Part shown: piece after piece, positions 26,877-36,552 of the stretch
Position numbering within the stretch: the stretch's first letter is position 1
Layout of the letters: every line of letters begins with the position of its first letter
Assembly (NCBI RefSeq): GCF_004341845.1
Contig: NZ_SLVB01000004.1
Coordinates: 248,001 to 312,000, forward strand
DNA: 64,000 bases
Source of the DNA: Novosphingobium sp. PhB165
Lineage (GTDB): Bacteria > Pseudomonadota > Alphaproteobacteria > Sphingomonadales > Sphingomonadaceae
Direction of reading: 5' to 3'
Position numbers and translations under genes: made by a program
Notes under the pieces: generated by a model
The model's input: only the letters and a program-made list of their open reading frames with translations
Told to the model about the DNA's origin: nothing
Databases searched by the model: none

Positions 26877-27767
26877 GTGACTGACATGGAATTCGTGACC
26901 ATCACCGCCGGCGATCTCACGGCGCGCATCGCCACCTACGGGGCCGAGCTCTGGTCGCTGACCGACCGGTCCGGGCGCGAGTACATGACCGACGCCGATC
27001 CGGCGTTCTGGACCGGCCATGCGCCGATCCTCTTCCCGATCGTCGGCGCGCTGAACGGCAATCGCTACCGGCTGGACGGCCACGAATACGAACTCCCCAA
27101 GCACGGTTTCGCCCGCCATTCGGCTTTCGAAGTGGTGGAAGCGAGCGAGTGCGCGGTCCGCCTGCGGCTGCGCGACAGTGCGGAAACCCGCAATGCCTAT
27201 CCCTTCGCCTTCGTTCTGGACCTCGTGTTCAGGATCGAAGGGGCGACACTCCACGTCGAGGCGGAAGTCGCCAATCCGGGCGATGCGCCGATGCCGTTCA
27301 GCCTTGGCTTCCACCCCGCTTTCGCATGGCCGCTGCCCGGCGGCGCGCCCAAGGCGGAACACACCATCGCATTCGAACAGGCCGAGCCCCAGCCGATCCG
27401 CCGCATCGATCTGGCGAGCGGCCTCGTCCTGCCCGAGCCGGTGCCATCTCCGGTGGAAGGCCACTTGCTGCACCCGGATGCATCGCAGTTCGTCGAGGAC
27501 GCGCTGATCTGGGACCACCTCGCCAGCCGCGCGCTGACTTTCGGCACGCCGGGAGGATCGCAATTGGCCGTGGCCTTTCCCGATATGCCGATGCTGGGCA
27601 TCTGGCAGAAGCCGGGGGCGCATTACCTTTGTATCGAGCCCTGGCAGGGCCACGCCGATCCGCTGGGCTATTCCGGCGACTTCCGCGCCAAGCCGGGCAT
27701 GCTCTCGCTGGCGCCGGGCGCCAGCCGCCGCTTTCGCATGGACGTGACCGTTCTGACTGCCGACTGA
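26877..27767 (+). CDS. aldose 1-epimerase family protein (LacX-like)
   Basis: A 296-residue galactose-mutarotase-fold enzyme that would interconvert alpha and beta anomers of a sugar or sugar phosphate. Likely catalytic residues are the His in LPKHGFARHSAF (about residue 80), the His in LGFHPAFAWPL, and the Glu in CIEPWQG near the C-terminus. The start is a GTG; an ATG three codons later (MEFVTI) is an equal candidate. It may be cotranscribed with pheT (44-bp gap). The sugar is unknown. Confidence 0.88.
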   Translation: MTDMEFVTITAGDLTARIATYGAELWSLTDRSGREYMTDADPAFWTGHAPILFPIVGALNGNRYRLDGHEYELPKHGFARHSAFEVVEASECAVRLRLRDSAETRNAYPFAFVLDLVFRIEGATLHVEAEVANPGDAPMPFSLGFHPAFAWPLPGGAPKAEHTIAFEQAEPQPIRRIDLASGLVLPEPVPSPVEGHLLHPDASQFVEDALIWDHLASRALTFGTPGGSQLAVAFPDMPMLGIWQKPGAHYLCIEPWQGHADPLGYSGDFRAKPGMLSLAPGASRRFRMDVTVLTAD

Positions 27768-28202
27768 GTGACAAGGCGCATAAAAGCAGTTTTCAGGCAG
27801 GGCACAGCGACCCGTCCACCTGCAATAGCTGCGGCTGTTGGGGTTTGCCTGTTGGCCGCATTATTGATGTTTCTCGGTTTTGCGCGCCAATCTTCCGACC
27901 GGGAGCGCGAACGCAATGCGCATCCGGTCTTCGAGGCTTCGACCGATGCGGACATGCGTGATGTCGAACGCTGTCTTACAGAACAGTTGGGGCTTGATCC
28001 GCGCGGATGGGAAGGGCTGAACACCCGGGTCGATTGGCATCTGATTTGGAAGACAAAGGTTCAAATCTCCCAAGTCGCGGCTACGACGCACGTAACGATG
28101 TGGACTCCTGAAGGCCGACTGCTTCGCGAACGTGAAAAGTCTGCGCTGAAAAGCTGTGTTTTGGTATCCCCGCGATCTGCCGTTGCGGCCGGTTCAATTT
28201 AA
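27768..28202 (+). CDS. small membrane-anchored hypothetical protein
   Basis: A 144-residue frame starting with a GTG directly after the epimerase stop. It has one strong N-terminal membrane segment (AAAVGVCLLAALLMFLGF, about residues 20-37), then a hydrophilic domain with two Cys (VERCLTEQLG, LKSCVLV). Its base composition is visibly lower in GC than that of its neighbours, and its codon choice is less biased. I recognise no family. It may be a recently acquired or lineage-specific gene. The next gene has its own strong ribosome site. Confidence 0.5.
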   Translation: MTRRIKAVFRQGTATRPPAIAAAVGVCLLAALLMFLGFARQSSDRERERNAHPVFEASTDADMRDVERCLTEQLGLDPRGWEGLNTRVDWHLIWKTKVQISQVAATTHVTMWTPEGRLLREREKSALKSCVLVSPRSAVAAGSI

Positions 28203-28213
28203 GGAGAAATTTC

Positions 28214-28963
28214 ATGAAGACCGCACTCGTAACCGGCGCCACTTCCGGTATCGGCGAAGCCTGTGCCCGCGCATTCGTGGCGGCGGGCTGGCGCGTGGTC
28301 GGTACCGGCCGCCGGGCCGAGCGGCTCGACGCCCTGAAGGCCGAACTGGGCGCGGACAAGTTCCACGCTGCCGTCTTCGACGTGCGTGACGAAGCCGCGC
28401 GCGATGCCGCGCTGGCGGCGCTGCCGGCCGAGTTCGCGGGCATCGACTGCCTCGTCAACAATGCCGGCCTCGCGCTCGGCACCGAGCCGGCGCAAAGCGC
28501 CTCGCTCGATGCGTGGAAGACGATGATCGACACCAACGTCACCGCGCTGGTCTCGCTCACGCACAAGCTGCTGCCTGCGCTGGTGGAGCGCAAGGCGGCG
28601 ATCGTGAATCTGTCTTCGGTGGCGGCGACTTATCCCTACACCGGCGGCAACGTCTACGGCGGCACCAAGGCTTTCGTGCACCAGTTCTCGCTGGGGCTGC
28701 GTTCGGACCTTGCCGGGACCGGCGTGCGCGTCACCTCGATCGAGCCGGGCATGGTGGAGACCGAATTCACGCTGGTCCGCACCGGCGGCAACCAGCAGGC
28801 CTCGGACAATCTCTATGGCGGCGCCAACCCGATGACGGCCGAGGATATTGCCGGGACCGTGCTGTGGGTGGCTACGCTGCCGGCGCATCTCAACATCAAC
28901 ACGCTGGAGCTGATGCCCGTCAGCCAGTCTTTCGCCGGCTTCCAGGTCGCGCGTCAGGGCTGA
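28214..28963 (+). CDS. short-chain dehydrogenase/reductase (YdfG-like)
   Basis: A 249-residue NAD(P)-dependent oxidoreductase. The cofactor motif TGATSGIG is at residues 7-14, NNAG at 82-85, the catalytic Ser in NLSS (132-135), and Tyr148/Lys152 in YGGTK. A C-terminal NINTLELMPVSQSF resembles the YdfG subgroup, which oxidises L-allo-threonine, serine and 3-hydroxy acids. AAGGAGAAATTTC precedes the ATG, a near-ideal site. Substrate is not proven. Confidence 0.92.
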   Translation: MKTALVTGATSGIGEACARAFVAAGWRVVGTGRRAERLDALKAELGADKFHAAVFDVRDEAARDAALAALPAEFAGIDCLVNNAGLALGTEPAQSASLDAWKTMIDTNVTALVSLTHKLLPALVERKAAIVNLSSVAATYPYTGGNVYGGTKAFVHQFSLGLRSDLAGTGVRVTSIEPGMVETEFTLVRTGGNQQASDNLYGGANPMTAEDIAGTVLWVATLPAHLNINTLELMPVSQSFAGFQVARQG

Positions 28964-28991
28964 GGCCTAAAACCCGCTCTCAAACAAACCT

Positions 28992-29076
28992 CGTCATCCC
29001 CGCGCAGGCGGGGATCCCGCTTGTTCTTGCGAGGTAGCGCGAAGGAAGCGGGGCCCCCGCCTTCGCGGGGGCGACG
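28992..29076. repeat. type A palindromic intergenic repeat (copy 1)
   Basis: Two 31-nt arms (28992-29022 and 29046-29076) form an imperfect inverted repeat with five mismatches, each arm itself a small palindrome (CCCCGCG...GGCGGGG). The same arms recur at 34477-34559. It lies just after an SDR gene and just before the maeB terminator, so it may also act in 3'-end formation. Confidence 0.85.
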
Positions 29077-29122
29077 AAGTGAATTGTCGGGAGATGGGGC
29101 TGGACGCGAAGGCCCAAACGAA

Positions 29123-29158
29123 AAACGGGGGCTTGCGGATGTCCGCAAGCCCCCGTTT
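29123..29158 (-). terminator. rho-independent terminator of maeB
   Basis: A 17-nt perfect inverted repeat (29123-29139 with 29142-29158, core CGGGGGCTTGCGGA), followed on the minus strand by TTTTTCG. It lies 24 bp past the maeB stop. Confidence 0.93.
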
Positions 29159-29181
29159 CTAATTCAGCGCTCCGACCGGGA

Positions 29182-31443
29182 TCAGCCGGTGATGCCTGCC
29201 GCCGCCAGCACGGCCAGCGTCAGCACATCGGGCGCGATCGCAGTCATCGGCACGATCTGCACGGGCTTCTCGGCACCGATCAGCATCGGCCCGATCGAGG
29301 TCGTGCCGCCGATTTCCTTGAGCAACTTGGCCGAGATATTGGCCGACTGCAGCCCCGGCATGATCAGCACGTTGGCAGGCGCCGAAAGGCGGCTGAACGG
29401 ATAGAGCTTCATGATCTTCGGGTTCAGCGCGGCGTCGGGGGCCATTTCGCCCTCGTACTCGAAGTCCGGCTTTTCCTCGTCGAGAATGCGGATCGCCTCG
29501 CGCGTCTGCTCCAGCCACTTGCCCGACGGGTTACCGAAGGTGGAGTAGCTGAGGAAGGCCACGCGCGGTTCGTGGCCCAGGCGGCGGGCGACGGCGGCGG
29601 TTTCCTTGGCGATCACAGCAAGCTGCTCGGCCGTCGGGCGCTCGTTGATCGTGGTGTCGGCCATGAACACGGTGTGGTTCTTGCCGACCAGCAGGTGGAT
29701 GCCGAAAGCCAGCTTGCCCTCGGCCGGGTCCAGCACGCGGCGCACTTCCTTGATGGTCTGCGCGAAAGGCCGGGTCATGCCGGTGATCATGGCATCGCCC
29801 ACGCCCAGCTTGAGCAGGCCGGAGGCGAAGATGTTGCGATCGGTATTGACCATGCGCTGCACGTCGCGCTGCAGGAAGCCGCGACGCTTCAGGCGCTCGT
29901 AGACCATTTCGACCATCGGGCCGACATGGTCGGACACCATCGAGTTCTCGATATGGAAGCTTTCCGGATCGGGCACGCCCAGTTCGGCCATCTTGTCGAG
30001 GATGACCTGCGTGCGGCCCACCAGGATCGGTTCGCCATAGCCGAAGTCGCGATACTGGATCGCCGCGCGCAGCACGACTTCGTTGTCGGCCTCGGCAAAG
30101 ATCATCCGCTTGGGGTTGGCGCGGACCTGTTCGTAGACGCGGGTGAGCACCGAAGTCGTCGGGTTCAGACGCGCCTTCAACTGATCGCGATAGGCTTCGA
30201 AGTCCTCGATCGGGCGGCCGGCAACGCCGGAATCCATCGCTGCCTTGGCGACCGCCATCGACACCACTTCCATCAGGCGCGGATCGAACGGCGCCGGGAT
30301 GATGTAGTCGCGGCCGAACTGCTGCGCTTCGCCATAGGCGGCGGCAACGTCTTCATGGACCTGCTCGCGCGCCAGTTCGGCGATGGCCTTGGCGGCGGCG
30401 ATCTTCATCTCTTCGTTGATCGCGGTGGCCGAAACGTCCAGCGCGCCGCGGAAGATGAAGGGGAAGCCCAGCACGTTGTTGACCTGGTTCGGATAGTCCG
30501 AACGGCCGGTGGCGACGATCGCGTCGGGGCGCACCGCCTTGGCTTCGGGCGGGGTGATTTCCGGATCGGGGTTGGCCATCGCGAAGATGATCGGTTCCGG
30601 CGCCATGTCCTTCACCATGTCCGGCGTCAGCGCGCCCTTGGCCGAAAGGCCCAGGAACACGTCCGCGCCGACGAGGGCTTCGGTCAGCGTGCGCTTGTCG
30701 GTCTTCACGGCGTGGGCGGACTTGAACTGGTCCACCTTTTCGCGGCCCGGATAGATCACGCCGCGCGTGTCGCAGACCAGCACGTTCTCATGCTTGACGC
30801 CGATCGACTTGATCAGCGCGGTGCAGGCCAGCGCGGAGGCGCCGGCGCCGTTCACCACGACCTTGATCTCGTCCAGCTTGCGGCCGGTGATGAGGCAGGC
30901 GTTGATCAGACCGGCGGCGGCGATGATCGCGGTGCCGTGCTGATCGTCATGCATGACCGGGATGTTCATCCGCTCACGCAGGGCCTGCTCGATGATGAAG
31001 CATTCGGGCGCCTTGATGTCTTCAAGGTTGATGCCGCCGAAGCTGGGTTCCATCATGGCGATGGCCTCGATCAGCGCGTCGGTATCCTCGCTGGCGAGTT
31101 CGATGTCGATGGAATCGACGTCGGCGAAGCGCTTGAAGAGGACCGCCTTGCCTTCCATCACCGGTTTGGATGCCAGCGCGCCCAGATTGCCCATGCCCAG
31201 AATGGCAGTGCCGTTGGAGATCACCGCGACCAGGTTGCCCTTGGCGGTGTAATCATAGGCAGTGGCGGGATCGTCGGCGATGGCCTGGACGGGAACGGCG
31301 ACGCCGGGAGAATAGGCGAGGCTGAGATCGCGCTGCGTTGCCATCGGCTTGCTGGCGATGATCTCGATCTTACCCGGCCGGATCGTCGAATGGTAGAACA
31401 GCGCCTCGCGCTCGGTAAACTGGACCTTGGGCTTCTCGGACAA
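29182..31443 (-). CDS. maeB: NADP-dependent malic enzyme with phosphotransacetylase-like domain
   Basis: A 753-residue MaeB-type malic enzyme that decarboxylates malate to pyruvate, making NADPH. The malic domain includes LAYSPGVAVPV and the NAD(P)-binding half has SNGTAILGMGNLGALASKPVM in two overlapping stretches (about residues 1-425). The C-terminal part (about 430-750) resembles phosphate acetyltransferase and is regulatory in studied relatives, where acetyl-CoA inhibits. It is divergent from mutS across 115 bp and ends at a clear terminator. Confidence 0.96.
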   Translation of the reverse strand: MSEKPKVQFTEREALFYHSTIRPGKIEIIASKPMATQRDLSLAYSPGVAVPVQAIADDPATAYDYTAKGNLVAVISNGTAILGMGNLGALASKPVMEGKAVLFKRFADVDSIDIELASEDTDALIEAIAMMEPSFGGINLEDIKAPECFIIEQALRERMNIPVMHDDQHGTAIIAAAGLINACLITGRKLDEIKVVVNGAGASALACTALIKSIGVKHENVLVCDTRGVIYPGREKVDQFKSAHAVKTDKRTLTEALVGADVFLGLSAKGALTPDMVKDMAPEPIIFAMANPDPEITPPEAKAVRPDAIVATGRSDYPNQVNNVLGFPFIFRGALDVSATAINEEMKIAAAKAIAELAREQVHEDVAAAYGEAQQFGRDYIIPAPFDPRLMEVVSMAVAKAAMDSGVAGRPIEDFEAYRDQLKARLNPTTSVLTRVYEQVRANPKRMIFAEADNEVVLRAAIQYRDFGYGEPILVGRTQVILDKMAELGVPDPESFHIENSMVSDHVGPMVEMVYERLKRRGFLQRDVQRMVNTDRNIFASGLLKLGVGDAMITGMTRPFAQTIKEVRRVLDPAEGKLAFGIHLLVGKNHTVFMADTTINERPTAEQLAVIAKETAAVARRLGHEPRVAFLSYSTFGNPSGKWLEQTREAIRILDEEKPDFEYEGEMAPDAALNPKIMKLYPFSRLSAPANVLIMPGLQSANISAKLLKEIGGTTSIGPMLIGAEKPVQIVPMTAIAPDVLTLAVLAAAGITG

Positions 31444-31558
31444 GCTTTTTCTCCCGGATTTGGGAGGGGCCCTATCGAATGTTTGCGCGACGCGATAGGG
31501 GAAAGGCGCGTGGTGGCCGCTTCACAAGGACCGAGCCGCGGGGCTAACGCTCTGCGCC

Positions 31559-34177
31559 ATGACCAGCAATTCCGAGACCTCCGGCGTGACCCCGATGATG
31601 GCGCAGTACCTTGCCTTGCGTGAGGTCGCGGGCGATTGCCTGCTGTTCTATCGAATGGGCGATTTTTTCGAGCTGTTCTTCGACGATGCGAAAATCGCAA
31701 GCCAGGTTCTGGACATTGCACTCACCACGCGCGGCGAGCACGGTGGCAAGCCGATTCCTATGTGCGGCGTGCCCGTCCACGCGGCGGAGGGCTACCTTGC
31801 CCGCCTGATCAAGGCAGGTTGCCGCGTGGCGATTGCCGAGCAGACCGAAACACCCGCCGAAGCCAAGAAGCGCGGTGGGTCCAAGGCGCTAGTTCGGCGC
31901 GATATCGTGCGCTTCGTCACGGCCGGGACGCTCACCGAGGAATCGCTGCTGGAGCCGCGCCGCGCCAATGTGCTGGCGGCGGCCTGCGATCTGCGCGGCA
32001 CCGTCGGCGTGGCCGCCTGCGACATCTCGACCGGGCGGATGGAACTGGAAGAGTGTGCGCCCGATCGGCTGGGTGCCGCGCTGGCGCGTCTGGGCGCGCG
32101 CGAACTGGTGGTGCCGGAGGGGTGGGAACTGGCGCCCGATGGCGCGATTGCGCGCTCACCGCATGAGTTCTCCTCCGATGGCGGCGATGAGCGGCTGAAG
32201 CTGGTCCACGGCGTCGCCACGCTCGATGGGTTCGGCACGTTCACGCGCGCCATGCTGGCGGCGGCGGGCGGGTTGATCGCCTATCTCGATCACGTTGGGC
32301 GCGGCAAGCTGCCGCTGCTGCTGCCGCCGGTGGCCCGCGCGGGCGATGCGACCTTGGCGATGGACGAGGCGACGCGCGCCAGCCTCGAAATTCTCGAATC
32401 GTCGCAAGGCGGCCGCAAGGGCAGTCTGGTCGAGGCGATCGACCGCTGCGTCACCGGTGCCGGTGCGCGGCAGTTGGCAGAGGACCTCTCGGCGCCGCTG
32501 ATGGATCGCCATGCGATTGCCGAGCGGCTCGAACTGGTCGAATGGCTCCACGACGATCACCTGCTGCGCGAGGATATGCGCGCGGCGCTGCGGGCGCTGC
32601 CCGATGTCGGGCGCGCGCTGGGTCGCGTGGTGGCGGGGCGCGGTTCTCCGCGCGACCTCGGTCAGCTTCGCGACGGCCTTTCGGGTGCGCGCCGCATCGG
32701 TGAACGGCTGGCGCAGATGGATGACCTGCCGGTGCTGCTCGACCGGTTGATGCCCGAACTGGGCGGACATGCCGCGCTCGTCGATCACTTCGCGCAGGCG
32801 CTGGTGGAAACCCCGCCGACCGAGCGCGGGCAGGGCGGCTATATCGCCAGCGGCTACGATGCCGGACTGGACGAACTGCGTGTCACGTCCGGCAATGCCC
32901 GCCGCGCGATTGCCGCGCTGGAAGCGAAGTACCGCGAGGAAACCGGCGTTTCCGCGCTGAAGATCAAGCACAACAACGTGCTCGGCTACTTCATCGAAGT
33001 GCCGCAGCGCCATGCCGACAAGCTGCTGGAGCCCGACAGCGGCTTCTCGCACCGCCAGACCATGGCCGGGGCGATGCGCTTCAACGCGCTGGCGCTGCAT
33101 GAAGAGGCCAGCCGCATTACCGAAGCAGGTGCCCATGCGCTCGCCGCAGAGGAAGCGCATTTCGAGGGACTGGTGGCCGAAGCCGTGGCCGCTCGCCACG
33201 AGATCGCCCGCACCGCCGCCGCGCTCGCCCGTTTCGACGTCGCCGCCGGGCAGGCCGAGCGTGCGGCCGAGGGTGGCTGGACCCGGCCCGAAGTGGTCGA
33301 TGGCCTTTCGCTCGATATCGAAGGCGGCCGCCATCCGGTGGTCGAGGCCGCGCTGAAGGTTCAGGGCGAGCGTTTCGTCGCCAATGATTGCCGCCTCGCC
33401 AGCCATGACCGGCTCTGGCTGATCGGCGGCCCCAATATGGGCGGTAAGTCGACCTTCCTGCGCCAGAACGCGCTGATCGTGCTGCTAGCGCAGGCGGGCG
33501 GTTTCGTGCCCGCCAAGTCGGCGCGGATCGGCATGGTGGATCGGCTGTTCAGCCGCGTCGGCGCTTCGGACAACCTTGCGCGCGGCCGTTCGACCTTCAT
33601 GGTCGAGATGGTGGAAACCGCGGCCATCCTCGCGCAGGCGACCGATCGCAGCTTCGTCATCCTCGACGAAGTGGGGCGCGGCACCTCGACTTACGACGGC
33701 CTTGCGCTGGCTTGGGCGGTGGCCGAAGCGGTCCACGAGACCAATCGCTGCCGCTGCCTCTTCGCCACGCACTATCACGAGATGGCGCGGCTGGGGGAAA
33801 CCTGCGAGGCGCTGTCGCTTCACCACGTCCGCGCGCGTGAGTGGAAGGGTGATCTGGTGCTGCTCCACGAATTGGCTGAGGGGCCGGCGGACCGCAGCTA
33901 CGGCCTTGCCGTCGCGCGGCTGGCCGGGGTGCCACCCAAGGTCATCAGCCGCGCCAAGTCGGTTCTGGAAAAGCTGGAAAAGGGCCGTGCGGAGACTGGC
34001 GGCCTGGCGGCGGGGCTCGGGGATCTGCCGCTGTTCGCCGCCGCGCAGGAAGCCCGCGAGGAAGAGTGCGACGTCCTGCGCGACAAGCTGCGCGAGATGG
34101 ATGTCGATGCGCTTTCGCCCCGTGATGCGCTGGAGATTCTCTACGACCTGAAGCGCGAGGCGGGTACGGAGTCTTAA
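31559..34177 (+). CDS. mutS: DNA mismatch repair protein MutS
   Basis: The 872-residue mismatch sensor. The Phe-X-Glu mismatch-reading element is in GDFFELF (F36-x-E38). It is followed by connector, core and clamp domains. The C-terminal ATPase has Walker [10 protein letters not shown] near residue 624 and Walker [14 protein letters not shown], then the helix-turn-helix dimer region. Length and motifs are complete. No mutL is nearby. Confidence 0.98.
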   Translation: MTSNSETSGVTPMMAQYLALREVAGDCLLFYRMGDFFELFFDDAKIASQVLDIALTTRGEHGGKPIPMCGVPVHAAEGYLARLIKAGCRVAIAEQTETPAEAKKRGGSKALVRRDIVRFVTAGTLTEESLLEPRRANVLAAACDLRGTVGVAACDISTGRMELEECAPDRLGAALARLGARELVVPEGWELAPDGAIARSPHEFSSDGGDERLKLVHGVATLDGFGTFTRAMLAAAGGLIAYLDHVGRGKLPLLLPPVARAGDATLAMDEATRASLEILESSQGGRKGSLVEAIDRCVTGAGARQLAEDLSAPLMDRHAIAERLELVEWLHDDHLLREDMRAALRALPDVGRALGRVVAGRGSPRDLGQLRDGLSGARRIGERLAQMDDLPVLLDRLMPELGGHAALVDHFAQALVETPPTERGQGGYIASGYDAGLDELRVTSGNARRAIAALEAKYREETGVSALKIKHNNVLGYFIEVPQRHADKLLEPDSGFSHRQTMAGAMRFNALALHEEASRITEAGAHALAAEEAHFEGLVAEAVAARHEIARTAAALARFDVAAGQAERAAEGGWTRPEVVDGLSLDIEGGRHPVVEAALKVQGERFVANDCRLASHDRLWLIGGPNMGGKSTFLRQNALIVLLAQAGGFVPAKSARIGMVDRLFSRVGASDNLARGRSTFMVEMVETAAILAQATDRSFVILDEVGRGTSTYDGLALAWAVAEAVHETNRCRCLFATHYHEMARLGETCEALSLHHVRAREWKGDLVLLHELAEGPADRSYGLAVARLAGVPPKVISRAKSVLEKLEKGRAETGGLAAGLGDLPLFAAAQEAREEECDVLRDKLREMDVDALSPRDALEILYDLKREAGTES

Positions 34178-34200
34178 CCAAGCCGCGCTAGGTTGCGGTG

Positions 34201-34422
34201 ATGTTCGGACCCAAGATCAGGAACGTCTTCAAGAGCCGCTGGCAGGCCGTGTTCTGGTCCGCCAGCATGTTGCTGACGGCCTATTGCTCGATCCCGTCGT
34301 CCGATGACGATGGCGGGAAGGACGATTCCGCCACGCAATTGGCCCAGCAAGTGGCGGGGCATGTTGCGGGGCATGAGGCAGGCCACAAGAACCCGTGGGC
34401 GAAAGATCCGGCGGCCAACTAG
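34201..34422 (+). CDS. small single-pass membrane protein
   Basis: A 73-residue protein starting MFGPKIRNVFKSRWQAVFWSAS, with a basic N-terminus, a short hydrophobic helix (about residues 17-28), and a polar Asp- and His-rich tail (SSDDDGGKDDS, HVAGHEAGH). It begins 23 bp after mutS. An in-frame GTG one codon earlier is possible. The helix and charge pattern suggest a real small membrane protein, but no function is known to me. Confidence 0.55.
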   Translation: MFGPKIRNVFKSRWQAVFWSASMLLTAYCSIPSSDDDGGKDDSATQLAQQVAGHVAGHEAGHKNPWAKDPAAN

Positions 34423-34476
34423 CGCCTCGGCGGCCCACCGGTTCGCAGCATAAGCAGCCGCTCCAACACGAACTCT

Positions 34477-34559
34477 CGTCGCCCCCGCGAAGGCGGGGGC
34501 CCCGCTTCCTTTTGCCACGTCGCCAGAAAAGCGGGGTCCCCGCCTTCGCGGGGACGACG
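34477..34559. repeat. type A palindromic intergenic repeat (copy 2)
   Basis: Arms of 31 nt at 34477-34507 and 34529-34559 match as an inverted repeat with two differences. The left arm matches the reverse complement of the right arm of copy 1 across all 31 positions. It lies between convergent small genes. Confidence 0.87.
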
Positions 34560-34606
34560 GTGTTTGGTGGAGTGTTGCGTATGGAGCCAAGCAGGGAGCG
34601 GGTCTC

Positions 34607-34927
34607 TCAGCTATCGTCGTCCTCGAAATCCTCATCGGCCACGCCTTCGCGGCCATAGCGGTTTTCAAGGTCGTCCATCGTTTCTTCGCCGCGATAGGCG
34701 GACATGTCGATCACGCCGCTCGAATCCATCTGGTTCATGTGATCGACCAGATCCTCGACATCGTCCTCGTCGTCGATGCCGCCCTTCACTTTCTCGCTGT
34801 CTTCGAGGCCGAACACGCCGGTCGCGCGGTCCTGCGCCTCTTCGGCAACGGACTGGGCCTGCGCTTCCTCGTCATCCTGCTCGGGATTGAAGTTTTCGGG
34901 CGCGGAATCGTCGGGACGTTCGATCAT
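34607..34927 (-). CDS. acidic conserved hypothetical protein
   Basis: A 106-residue, strongly acidic protein without membrane segments or Cys, beginning MIERPDDSAPENFNPEQDDEE and ending DFEDDDS. A perfect AAAGGAGA ribosome site lies six bases before the ATG, which supports it being real. The low-complexity acidic composition suggests a disordered or nucleic-acid-mimic-like protein, but this is only an impression. It is followed by repeat A copy 2. Confidence 0.75.
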   Translation of the reverse strand: MIERPDDSAPENFNPEQDDEEAQAQSVAEEAQDRATGVFGLEDSEKVKGGIDDEDDVEDLVDHMNQMDSSGVIDMSAYRGEETMDDLENRYGREGVADEDFEDDDS

Positions 34928-34987
34928 GGCGTGTCTCCTTTGCCGGGTTAACGGCTAGGGGAACGCCCGGGTTCCGGTATTGGAAGG

Positions 34988-35016
34988 ACGCGACGGAAAA
35001 GAGACTTCCGTCGCGT
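34988..35016 (-). terminator. probable terminator of the 3-hydroxybutyryl-CoA dehydrogenase gene
   Basis: An 11-bp perfect stem (ACGCGACGGAA at 34988-34998, TTCCGTCGCGT at 35006-35016) with a 7-nt loop, just beyond the gene stop. The following minus-strand sequence (CCTTCC) is only weakly U-rich. Confidence 0.6.
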
Positions 35017-35023
35017 TTCCCTC

Positions 35024-35899
35024 TCAGCGCGTCGGAACCGGCGTTTCGCCCGAATAATCGTAGAAGCCCCGGCCGGACTTGCGGCCGTACCAGCCGGCTT
35101 CGACGTACTTTTGCAGCAGGGGAGCGGGGCGGTACTTGGGATCGCCGGTGGTCGCCAGGAACACCTTCATGATCTCATAGAGCGTGTCGAGACCCACGAA
35201 ATCGGCCAGAGTCAGCGGCCCCATCGGATGATTGGCGCCAAGCCGCATGCCGGCGTCGATATCCTCGACCGAAGCCAGCCCCTCGCCCAGTACGAAGATC
35301 GCCTCGTTGAGCAGCGGGCAGAGAATGCGGTTGACCACGAAGCCCGGGGCATCGCCGGCCAGCACCACGGTCTTGCCCAGCGCTTCGCCGAAGGCCTTCA
35401 TCCGCGCGGTGGTTTCCGGAGATGTCGCGAGGCCGGGGATTACTTCCACAAGGCCCATCACCGGCACCGGGTTGAAGAAGTGCAGCCCGCAGAACCGCGC
35501 CGCGTCGGGCGAACTGGCGGCCATGCGGGTGATCGGGATCGAGCTGGTGTTCGAGGCGAGGATGGCATTGGCGCCCAGCACTTCGCCCACGGCGCCGAAG
35601 ATCTTGAGCTTGATGTCCTCGCGCTCGGTGGCGGCTTCGATGATGAGGTCGCAATCGCCCATCGTCGAATAGTCTCCCGCCGTGGAGATGCGGGGAAGCA
35701 GCGCGTCGACGTCGGCCTGGGCGATCTTTTCCTTGGCCACCAGCTTGGCGAGGCCCTTGGCAATGCCGGCCTTGCCCTTCTCGGCAATGTCGATCGCAAT
35801 ATCGGACAGGACCACGTCCATGCCCTTGCTCGCCACGGTCTGGGCGATGCCCGAACCCATGATGCCCGCACCGATGATTCCGACTTTCCGCACTGCCAA
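35024..35899 (-). CDS. 3-hydroxybutyryl-CoA dehydrogenase
   Basis: A 291-residue NAD(P)-dependent dehydrogenase that interconverts 3-hydroxyacyl-CoA and acetoacetyl-CoA in beta-oxidation or butanoate/PHB metabolism. The Rossmann motif GAGIMGSG is at residues 10-17. The catalytic His-Glu pair is represented by [16 protein letters not shown] (about residues 137-152), and the C-terminal domain has [16 protein letters not shown]. Length fits the stand-alone HBD family rather than FadB. It follows the cobalamin adenosyltransferase on the same strand after 33 bp. Confidence 0.93.
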   Translation of the reverse strand: MAVRKVGIIGAGIMGSGIAQTVASKGMDVVLSDIAIDIAEKGKAGIAKGLAKLVAKEKIAQADVDALLPRISTAGDYSTMGDCDLIIEAATEREDIKLKIFGAVGEVLGANAILASNTSSIPITRMAASSPDAARFCGLHFFNPVPVMGLVEVIPGLATSPETTARMKAFGEALGKTVVLAGDAPGFVVNRILCPLLNEAIFVLGEGLASVEDIDAGMRLGANHPMGPLTLADFVGLDTLYEIMKVFLATTGDPKYRPAPLLQKYVEAGWYGRKSGRGFYDYSGETPVPTR

Positions 35900-35932
35900 A
35901 CTCCTCTGCTGGTCTCGTTACGGAGCAGATGC

Positions 35933-36502
35933 CTAGCGGTTCTGGCCGGGTACCCAAAGCACGTCGTCGGCCCCGTTCGCATTCACCGCCCGGGCGAGCA
36001 CGAAGAGATAGTCGCTGAGGCGGTTGATGTAGGCCAGCGCGGCCGGATTGGCCGGCACTTCTGCCGCCATGGCGACGGCGGCCCGCTCCGCGCTGCGGGC
36101 GGAGGCGCGGGCGATGTGGACGCGCGCGGCGGCCTCGCTGCCGCCGGGCAGGATGAAGCTTTTGAGCGGCTGGAGGTGGGCGTTGATCGCGTCGATCTCG
36201 CTTTCCAGCCATGTCACTTGCGCGGGCACGATGCGCAGGGTCATCTCGCCCGGCGTGAAATCGTCGCCGGGGGTGGCGAGATCGGCGCCGAGATCGAACA
36301 GGTCGTTCTGGATGCGGGTGAGGATCGCGGCGTGCGGCGTGCCGGTCAGCGCGCAGATGGCAAGGCCGATTGCGCAGTTCGCCTCGTCCACCTTGCCGAT
36401 CGCTTCCATGCGGGCTGCGTACTTGGGCAGGCGCGAGCCGTCGACGAGGCCCGTGGTGCCATCGTCACCCGTGCGGGTGTAGATCTTGTTGAGCTTTACC
36501 AA
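35933..36502 (-). CDS. PduO-type ATP:cob(I)alamin adenosyltransferase
   Basis: A 189-residue enzyme that attaches adenosyl to cobalamin to make coenzyme B12. The N-terminal ATP-binding loop KIYTRTGDDGTTGLVDGSRLPK (read in two overlapping parts) and the B12-side motif NRLSDYLFVLAR near residue 165 are intact. The TTG at 36502 was chosen because AAGGA lies seven bases upstream and the product then starts with the family VKLNKIYTRTGD. A longer TTG-initiated frame reads through a hairpin at 36517-36539 and is unlikely. Confidence 0.92.
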   Translation of the reverse strand: MVKLNKIYTRTGDDGTTGLVDGSRLPKYAARMEAIGKVDEANCAIGLAICALTGTPHAAILTRIQNDLFDLGADLATPGDDFTPGEMTLRIVPAQVTWLESEIDAINAHLQPLKSFILPGGSEAAARVHIARASARSAERAAVAMAAEVPANPAALAYINRLSDYLFVLARAVNANGADDVLWVPGQNR

Positions 36503-36516
36503 GGTGGAGTCCTTTG

Positions 36517-36539
36517 AAAATCCGCCGTTGGCGGATTTT
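36517..36539 (-). terminator. terminator-like hairpin between small membrane protein gene and cobalamin adenosyltransferase
   Basis: A perfect 10-bp stem AAAATCCGCC/GGCGGATTTT with a 3-nt loop. On the minus strand it ends in TTTT. It separates the gene at 36553-36786 from the adenosyltransferase start, only 15 bp before that start, so it could also affect its translation. Confidence 0.7.
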
Positions 36540-36552
36540 GGCGGCAAAAGCC

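Noticed and set aside
29572..31623. Long plus-strand open frame (683 codons) opposite maeB
   Set aside because: Antisense to maeB; composition and lack of domain signatures mark it as a codon-bias shadow.
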